Assembly (NCBI RefSeq): GCF_001423905.1
Contig: NZ_LMPQ01000001.1
Span: 488,787 to 528,023, forward strand
DNA length: 39,237 bases
From: Frigoribacterium sp. Leaf186
Lineage (GTDB): Bacteria > Actinomycetota > Actinomycetes > Actinomycetales > Microbacteriaceae
Direction: 5' to 3'
Made by a program: the position numbers and the translations under genes. The notes beneath the pieces are model-generated. The model did no database searches, was not told the DNA's origin, and worked only from the letters and a program-made list of their open reading frames with translations. This document shows, in pieces, positions 33,105-39,237 of this stretch; position 1 is the stretch's first letter, and every line of letters begins with the position of its first letter.

Positions 33105-34127
33105 ATGAGCGATCAGCAGGTCAAGGGCAGCTACGTCGAGCCGGGCCAGGAGTACACCCGCGACACCAACTACATCGAGGACCGCATCACGCGCGACGCC
33201 GTCGACGGCTGGCCGGTCGAGGCCGGCCGCTACCGGCTCGTGGCCGCCCGGGCCTGCCCGTGGGCGAACCGCAGCGTCATCTCGCGTCGCCTGCTCGGGC
33301 TCGAGGACGCGATCTCGCTCGGCCTGCCCGGCCCCACGCACGACGCCCGCAGCTGGACCTTCGACCTCGACCCCGACGGTCGAGACCCCGTGCTCGGCAT
33401 CGAGCGCCTTCAAGAGGCCTTCTTCGCCCGCACGCCCGACTACCCGCGGGGCATCACCGTGCCCGCCGTCGTCGACGTGCCGAGCGGCAAGGTCGTGACC
33501 AACGACTTCCCGCAGATCACGCTCGACTTCGCCACCGAATGGACCGAGTTCCACCGGGAGGGCGCGCCCGACCTCTACCCCGAGGCACTGCGCGGCGAGA
33601 TCGACGAGGTGGCCGACGTGGTGTTCCGCGACGTCAACAACGGCGTCTACCGGGCCGGCTTCGCGGGCTCGCAGAAGAGCTACGAGCGGGCCTACCGCAC
33701 CCTCTTCGACCGGCTCGACTGGTTGTCCGAGCGACTGGCCGGGCAGCGCTACCTCGTCGGCGACACGATCACCGAGGCCGACATCCGCCTCTTCACGACC
33801 CTCGCCCGGTTCGACGCGGTCTACCACGGGCACTTCAAGTGCAACCGGAACAAGCTCACCGAGATGCCGGTGCTCTGGGCCTACGCCCGCGACCTGTTCC
33901 AGACCCCCGGGTTCGGCGACACGATCGACTTCGACCAGATCAAGGCGCACTACTACGTCGTGCACTCCGACATCAACCCGACCGGCATCGTCCCCGCCGG
34001 GCCCGACCCGTCGGGGTGGCTCGCCGAGCACGGTCGCGAGCAGCTCGGCGGTCGGCCGTTCGGCGACGGGACTCCCCCGGCTCCGCCCCGCGCGGGCGAA
34101 GAGGTGCCGCCGCTCACCTCGGCCTGA
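33105..34127 (+). CDS. Glutathionyl-hydroquinone reductase-type (Xi class) glutathione S-transferase
   Basis: Xi-class enzymes remove a thiol adduct from hydroquinones, returning them to the reduced state. The 340-residue product has the class motif ACPWANR with catalytic Cys51, then VPAVVD and VTNDFPQI in the thioredoxin-like domain. The C-terminal helical domain contains ITEADIRLFTTLARFDAVYHGHFKCN, all typical. Actinobacteria use mycothiol rather than glutathione, so the natural cofactor is probably mycothiol; that is inference. The C-terminal 35 residues are Pro/Gly rich. It is 93 nt downstream of dnaE2 with its own promoter signal. Confidence 0.9.
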   Translation: MSDQQVKGSYVEPGQEYTRDTNYIEDRITRDAVDGWPVEAGRYRLVAARACPWANRSVISRRLLGLEDAISLGLPGPTHDARSWTFDLDPDGRDPVLGIERLQEAFFARTPDYPRGITVPAVVDVPSGKVVTNDFPQITLDFATEWTEFHREGAPDLYPEALRGEIDEVADVVFRDVNNGVYRAGFAGSQKSYERAYRTLFDRLDWLSERLAGQRYLVGDTITEADIRLFTTLARFDAVYHGHFKCNRNKLTEMPVLWAYARDLFQTPGFGDTIDFDQIKAHYYVVHSDINPTGIVPAGPDPSGWLAEHGREQLGGRPFGDGTPPAPPRAGEEVPPLTSA

Positions 34128-34134
34128 CCATCGG

Positions 34135-34140
34135 TACCGT
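34135..34140 (+). promoter_or_regulatory. -10-like hexamer of the DksA-like gene
   Basis: TACCGT lies 6 nt before the GTG at 34147, the spacing of a leaderless start. It supports this GTG as the true start. Confidence 0.45.
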
Positions 34141-34146
34141 GATCGC

Positions 34147-34482
34147 GTGATCGACCCCTCCGACCGGCTGCGCACGACGCGCGACGAGGCCCTGACGCTG
34201 GCGGGGCGGCTGCTCGTCGACATGGAGGCGGTGGCTGCGGCCCGCGAGGGAGCCAACGTCGACGACGAGCACGACCCCGAGGGCTCGACCATCGCCTACG
34301 AGCGGTCGCAGCTCGACGCCGTCCGCCGGTCGGCGCTCGAGCGGGCGGCCGACGCGGAGGCCGCCCTGGCCCGGCTCGCCGACGGCACGTTCGGCCGCTG
34401 CGAGCGCTGTTCCGCCCGCATCGGCGAGGCGCGGCTCGAGGCGCGACCCACCGCCCGACTCTGCATCGACTGCGCGAGCTGA
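34147..34482 (+). CDS. DksA/TraR-family C4 zinc-finger protein
   Basis: The 111-residue protein has a helical N-terminal coiled-coil-like part and a C-terminal C4 zinc finger with C85-x2-C88 and C106-x2-C109 (FGRCERCSARIG ... LCIDCA). DksA/TraR proteins bind in the secondary channel of RNA polymerase. This one is short and its coiled-coil tip cannot be judged, so an effect on transcription is only inferred. The GTG start fits the -10-like hexamer 6 nt upstream and has no ribosome-binding site. Confidence 0.85.
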   Translation: MIDPSDRLRTTRDEALTLAGRLLVDMEAVAAAREGANVDDEHDPEGSTIAYERSQLDAVRRSALERAADAEAALARLADGTFGRCERCSARIGEARLEARPTARLCIDCAS

Positions 34483-34643
34483 CCCGCGCCTCCTCGACCG
34501 GGTCGCCGGCGCCCCGCCGGGGTCACAGCAGACCCCCACCCGACGCCCTTCCCCACGGACCCGGCCCGCCGTACGCTGACAGCACCACGGCGACGACGCC
34601 GCACCACGGCCGCCTCGCCCCGATCGACGACGATGGGTGCCCG

Positions 34644-35933
34644 ATGTCCCTCACCGCGAGCCGTCCGCCCCGCGACGCCGGGCCGGTGCGCCGGGTGGTT
34701 CGCGACTCGTGGGACCGCGCCTCGCGGCACCGGCTCGACCCCGACGGCCTGCCGCGGCTCGAGCTGCCGGAGGACGACCTCGACGACTGGCGCCGCGACC
34801 ACCCCCTGGCGCTCGCCCTGCCCGTCGTCCGCCGCCTGCTGGTCGACGACGTCGCGGGATCGGGCCTGCTCGTGGCGATCGGCGACGAGCACGGCCGCCT
34901 GCTCTGGGTCGAGGGCGACCCCTCGGCCCGCCGCCGGGCCGAGGACATGCTGTTCGTCGCGGGGGCCGGATGGTCGGAGGCGCGGGTCGGCACCTCGGCA
35001 CCGGGCACCGCGCTCGTGCTCGACCGGGGCGTGCAGATTCGCGGCGACGAGCACTGGAACCACCGCGTCCGGGCCTGGAGCTGCACGGCCGTGCCGGTCC
35101 ACGACCCCGTCGACGGGCACCTGATCGGCGTCGTCGACATCACCGGAGACGACCGGGCCGCCGGCTCGATGACCCTTCCCCTGGTCACCGCGACCGTCGC
35201 CGCCGTGGAGGCGCACCTCGCGCTCCTGCGGTACGCCGCGGCCGGTCGCGCCCCGGCTCGCCCCTCGCACCACCCCGTGCGCACGGTGTCGAGCCGCACC
35301 TCCCCCGCCGTCGCCGCGTCGGCGCGGGGCACCGCCCCGACCGCCTCCACGACCCTGACGACCCTCGGCCGGGACGAGGCGGTCCTCTCGGTCGGCGACG
35401 GCCGCATCACCCTGGGCGCACGGCACTCCGAGATCATGACCCTGCTCGCCCATCGCGCCACCGGCTACACGGCGCCCGAGCTGGCCGACGCGGTCTACGG
35501 CGACGTCGACGCCGTGACGACGCTCCGCCCCGAGCTGGTGCGGCTGCGGCACGTGGTCGAGGCCCTCGACCCCACACTGGTCCCCCTGTCGCGCCCGTAC
35601 CGGCTGCCCCGACCCGTGGCGCTCGACCTCGACGCGCTCGTCGGACTCGTCGACCGGGGCGCTCGTCGTGCCGCCGTGCGGGCCGACACGGGCCCCGCGC
35701 TGCCGGCGTCCACCGCCCCCGGCGTCGTCGCCCTGCGCGCCGAGGTGGCTGCCACCGTGCGGGACGCCGTCCTCACCGACGGGTCGCTCGAGACCCTCCA
35801 GGCGTTCGCCGAGTCGGCCGCGGGCCGTGACGACGCGGGCGTCCTGTTCGAGCTGCTGCGTCGCCTGCCCCCGGGCTCGCCTCGCCGGCCCCACCTCGTC
35901 GCGCACCTCGAGGCCCTCGACGACCGGGCCTGA
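34644..35933 (+). CDS. GAF-domain transcriptional regulator, likely controls the aldehyde dehydrogenase genes
   Basis: The 429-residue product has an N-terminal VRDSWDRASRHRLDPDG segment typical of AcoR-like sensors and a GAF domain at about residues 60-195 (GSGLLVAIGDEHGRLLWVEG ... GTALVLDRGVQIRGDEHWN). A linker leads to a C-terminal winged/HTH region near 250-320 (LGARHSEIMTLLAHRATGYTAPELADAVYG). It lacks a sigma-54 AAA+ domain. Its position directly upstream of exaC-type aldehyde dehydrogenase and DUF779 matches a recurring actinobacterial arrangement, so it probably senses an alcohol, aldehyde or related signal. A possible -10 is TACGCT at 34572-34577. Confidence 0.82.
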   Translation: MSLTASRPPRDAGPVRRVVRDSWDRASRHRLDPDGLPRLELPEDDLDDWRRDHPLALALPVVRRLLVDDVAGSGLLVAIGDEHGRLLWVEGDPSARRRAEDMLFVAGAGWSEARVGTSAPGTALVLDRGVQIRGDEHWNHRVRAWSCTAVPVHDPVDGHLIGVVDITGDDRAAGSMTLPLVTATVAAVEAHLALLRYAAAGRAPARPSHHPVRTVSSRTSPAVAASARGTAPTASTTLTTLGRDEAVLSVGDGRITLGARHSEIMTLLAHRATGYTAPELADAVYGDVDAVTTLRPELVRLRHVVEALDPTLVPLSRPYRLPRPVALDLDALVGLVDRGARRAAVRADTGPALPASTAPGVVALRAEVAATVRDAVLTDGSLETLQAFAESAAGRDDAGVLFELLRRLPPGSPRRPHLVAHLEALDDRA

Positions 35934-36131
35934 CCCGGTCCCTCGCGCGCGCCTCCCGCCCTCATCCGAGCACGTCCGGCGCTGCTCCACGCGTGCCTCC
36001 CGCATCTGCCCGCACGCGCCTCCCGCCCTGGTCCGCACGCGCAACCCGATGCAACCCCCTCCGCCGTAGCCTGCCGCCAGCGGCGGGCGATCCCCGCCGC
36101 CCGTCCGACACCGTCGTCGAAAGGGACCGTC
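35934..36131 (+). promoter_or_regulatory. exaC upstream region with clustered 9-mers, -10-like hexamer and leader hairpin
   Basis: CGCGCCTCC occurs at 35948 and 36015, with a near copy (CGTGCCTCC) at about 35983. TAGCCT at 36067-36072 is a possible -10. A 7-bp hairpin (36081-36087 with 36093-36099, loop CGATC) lies in the predicted leader. AAAGGG precedes the exaC ATG by 7 nt. A binding site for the GAF regulator is expected here but not identified. Confidence 0.4.
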
Positions 36132-37672
<1,541 letters not shown>

Positions 37673-37673
<1 letters not shown>

Positions 37674-38083
37674 TGACGCGGCCCACCCCCTCGCGGGTCG
37701 ACGTCTCGCCCGAGGCCGCGGCGTTCCTCGTCGACCTCACGGCTCAGCACGGCCCGCTGATGTTCCACCAGTCGGGCGGTTGCTGCGACGGCTCGTCGCC
37801 GATGTGCTACCCCGTCGGGTTCTTCCGGGTGGGTGCCGTCGACGTCCACCTCGGCGACCTGCACGTCGACGGCATCGACCCGATCGAGGTGTACATGTCG
37901 CGCAGCCAGTTCGAGTACTGGAAGTACACGCACCTCACCATCGACGTCGTGCCCGGCCGCGGAGCCGGGTTCTCGGTGGAGAGCCCGGAGGGCAAGCGGT
38001 TCCTCGTCCGGTCGCGGATGCTCGACGACGACGAGCTGCGGGCGTTCGGGCTCGACGAGGCCGTGGCGAGCACGCCGGGCTGA
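37673..38083 (+). CDS. DUF779 protein
   Basis: The 136-residue protein has the family's cysteine cluster SGGCCDGSSPMC near residues 34-45, then PIEVYMSRSQFEYW and HLTIDVVPGRG. DUF779 genes commonly follow ExaC-type aldehyde dehydrogenases; the role is unknown, and metal binding by the cysteines is a reasonable guess. The ATG shares its A with the exaC stop. The 3' end, including the stop codon, is part of a 14-nt tandem array. Confidence 0.88.
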
Positions 38084-38126
38084 CCGCGCCGGGCTGATCG
38101 CGCCGGGCTGAGCACGCCGGGACGGC
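38071..38126 (+). repeat. 14-nt tandem array across the DUF779 stop codon
   Basis: Four copies of CRCGCCGGGCTGAN start at 38071, 38085, 38099 and 38113, the last one altered. The first three each carry TGA (38081, 38095, 38109), and because the unit is 14 nt these lie in three different frames. Confidence 0.85.
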
Positions 38127-38133
38127 TCGACGG

Positions 38134-38775
38134 TCAGTCGGTCGACGGGTGGGGCAGGGCGTAGGTGCCGTGCCCCACCCGGTCGATCACTCCCTGCCGG
38201 GCCAGGACGCTGAGAGTCGAGAGCACGCTGCTGCGTCGGTAGTCGGGCAGCGCGGCGACGATCTCGGTGGTCCGACGCGAGCCGCCGCGCAGCACCTCGG
38301 GCACCCGGTCGGCCAGCGAGTCGCCGACGGGGGGCGTCGCCGTCGCGACGTCCGTCGGGTCGCCGGCCCGCGCCTCCTCGGCGTACTCGGCACGGGCCTG
38401 GTCGAGGCCCTCGGCCGAGACGCGCGTGGTCGACCCGTCGGCACCCGACGCGTGGGCGTAGGGCCCGAGGGTCAGCGACCGTCCGACGCGGGCGTAGACG
38501 GCCGAGGCGCTCGTGCCCTGGTGCTCGGCGATCTCGGGGTACGAGGCGCCGCCGAGCAGCAGCACGGCCTCGCCCTCGAGCCCGAGCCACTGGCCGAGGC
38601 TCGCGATCTCCCACCCGGCGGTCGTGACGGCCGAGCCCCACACCTCGACGTCGTCGGCGTGCTCGGTCGTCAGCGTCTTCAGGTCGTCGAGCAGGTCGAG
38701 CAGGCGTTCGCGGGCGTCGTCGACGATCTCGGCCGTGAACTGCGGCGGGCGGCGAAGTTTGATCGGTCGTGACAT
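38134..38775 (-). CDS. Uncharacterised protein with two helix-turn-helix-like segments
   Basis: I do not recognise a named family. The 213-residue product has a helical N-terminus, a sigma-region-4-like HTH near residues 75-105 ([26 protein letters not shown]), an Ala/Glu-rich middle and a C-terminal winged-helix-like segment ([40 protein letters not shown]). It is probably a DNA-binding regulator. ATG 38775 is preferred because TAGTCT lies 7 nt upstream on the coding strand; an upstream start at 38793 would add six residues. It is divergent from rplU, with 88 nt between. Confidence 0.65.
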   Translation of the reverse strand: MSRPIKLRRPPQFTAEIVDDARERLLDLLDDLKTLTTEHADDVEVWGSAVTTAGWEIASLGQWLGLEGEAVLLLGGASYPEIAEHQGTSASAVYARVGRSLTLGPYAHASGADGSTTRVSAEGLDQARAEYAEEARAGDPTDVATATPPVGDSLADRVPEVLRGGSRRTTEIVAALPDYRRSSVLSTLSVLARQGVIDRVGHGTYALPHPSTD

Positions 38776-38782
38776 TTGTGAA

Positions 38783-38788
38783 AGACTA
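38783..38788 (-). promoter_or_regulatory. -10-like hexamer of the HTH gene next to rplU
   Basis: TAGTCT on the minus strand is 7 nt before the ATG at 38775, as for a leaderless transcript. Confidence 0.45.
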
Positions 38789-38863
38789 TCCAAGTTGCCC
38801 TCGCGGCACCACGACGTCGTCCGGCAGTCCGGGCGTCACACCCCCCACTTTTTTGGAGTTCCC

Positions 38864-39175
38864 ATGGCTTTCGCAATCGTGCGCGCCGGTGGCCGGCAGG
38901 AGAAGGTCGAGGTCGGCACCATCCTGACCGTCGACCGCCTCAAGGCCGCGACCGCCGAGACCGTCTCGTTCGTCCCCGTCCTGCACGTCGACGGCGACGC
39001 CATCCTGTCGGGCGACGACCTGGCGAAGGTCACGGTCGAGGGCGAGGTCCTGAACGACCTGCGCGGCCCGAAGATCGTCATCCAGAACTACAAGAACAAG
39101 ACCGGGTACAAGCGTCGCATGGGCTTCCGTGCCGACCTGACCCGCGTCAAGATCACCTCGATCACCACCAAGTAA
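38864..39175 (+). CDS. rplU: 50S ribosomal protein L21
   Basis: L21 binds 23S rRNA in the large subunit. The 103-residue product reads [18 protein letters not shown] at the start and ends with the conserved [15 protein letters not shown] segment, full length for the family. The ATG has TTGGAG 6 nt upstream. The leader has a hairpin (38816-38837) and a run of six T. It forms the usual rplU-rpmA pair; rpmA begins 14 nt later. Confidence 0.97.
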   Translation: MAFAIVRAGGRQEKVEVGTILTVDRLKAATAETVSFVPVLHVDGDAILSGDDLAKVTVEGEVLNDLRGPKIVIQNYKNKTGYKRRMGFRADLTRVKITSITTK

Positions 39176-39189
39176 GGGGCTGAGAACAC

Positions 39190-39237
39190 ATGGCACACAA
39201 AAAGGGCGCATCGTCCACCCGCAACGGTCGTGACTCG
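39190..39237 (+). CDS. rpmA: 50S ribosomal protein L27 (5' end only)
   Basis: The first 16 codons read MAHKKGASSTRNGRDS, the standard L27 N-terminus without a cleavable extension. The gene runs off the window. Its position right after rplU confirms the assignment. Confidence 0.95.
   Translation, partial: MAHKKGASSTRNGRDS

Noticed and set aside
34506-34520. Terminator after the DksA-like gene (CCGGC-GCCCC-GCCGG)
   Set aside because: The stem is only 5 bp and such pairs are frequent by chance at this base composition.

Overview
The window is a contiguous piece of a high-G+C actinobacterial chromosome, most likely from the family Microbacteriaceae; the genus cannot be fixed by reading alone. 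The clues are strong G/C bias at third codon positions, the order leuS > comEA > comEC > holA, rplU-rpmA, a cytochrome bd operon in the order cydA-cydB-cydD-cydC, an actinobacterial-type DnaE2, GTGA start/stop overlaps inside operons, and many genes with a TANNNT-like hexamer 6-7 nt before the start codon. I see no insertion sequence, phage gene, tRNA, rRNA or CRISPR array. No stretch without a gene exceeds about 200 bases.

Layout. 19-6930 (minus): leuS, then comEA-comEC-holA, with comEC open in frame into holA. 7033-9415: a divergent folate pair, pabB (minus) and a class IV aminotransferase-fold lyase (plus). They share a very compact two-way promoter, and the plus-strand gene is reached through two overlapping micro-ORFs. 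9440-15410 (minus): cydA, a 13-codon micro-ORF, cydB, cydD and cydC, i.e. the bd-type quinol oxidase and the ABC exporter needed to assemble it. 15604-19649 (minus): a TetR regulator, a 33-bp dyad, then a four-gene osmoprotectant-type ABC importer (ATPase, two permeases, lipoprotein) joined by GTGA overlaps and closed by a perfect hairpin. 19683-26388 (plus): SRAP abasic-site protein, App1-like phosphatase, hipBA toxin-antitoxin with an apparent self-operator, a LexA-boxed DUF6504 gene, pnuC and a GH15 trehalase/glucoamylase. 26500-29359 (minus): a divergent glucose-6-phosphate dehydrogenase paralogue and a FUSC-type membrane protein. 29523-34482 (plus): LexA-controlled dnaE2, a glutathionyl-hydroquinone-reductase-type GST and a DksA-like zinc-finger protein. 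34644-38083 (plus): a GAF regulator, aldehyde dehydrogenase and DUF779. 38134-38775 (minus): an unassigned HTH protein. 38864 to the end: rplU and the start of rpmA.

Themes. Several genes concern DNA damage and stress: SRAP, DUF6504 and dnaE2 under LexA boxes, hipBA, and a HolA clamp-loader subunit. No imuA'/imuB lies in the window, so the SOS mutasome genes are dispersed here. Respiratory and osmotic adaptation is carried by cydABDC and the osmoprotectant importer. The most unusual signals are not gene families: a 9-mer (CGCGCCTCC) present 24 times on both strands, micro-ORFs that bridge start and stop codons, the comEC-holA readthrough, symmetrical operator-like dyads, and short tandem arrays at gene ends and leaders.
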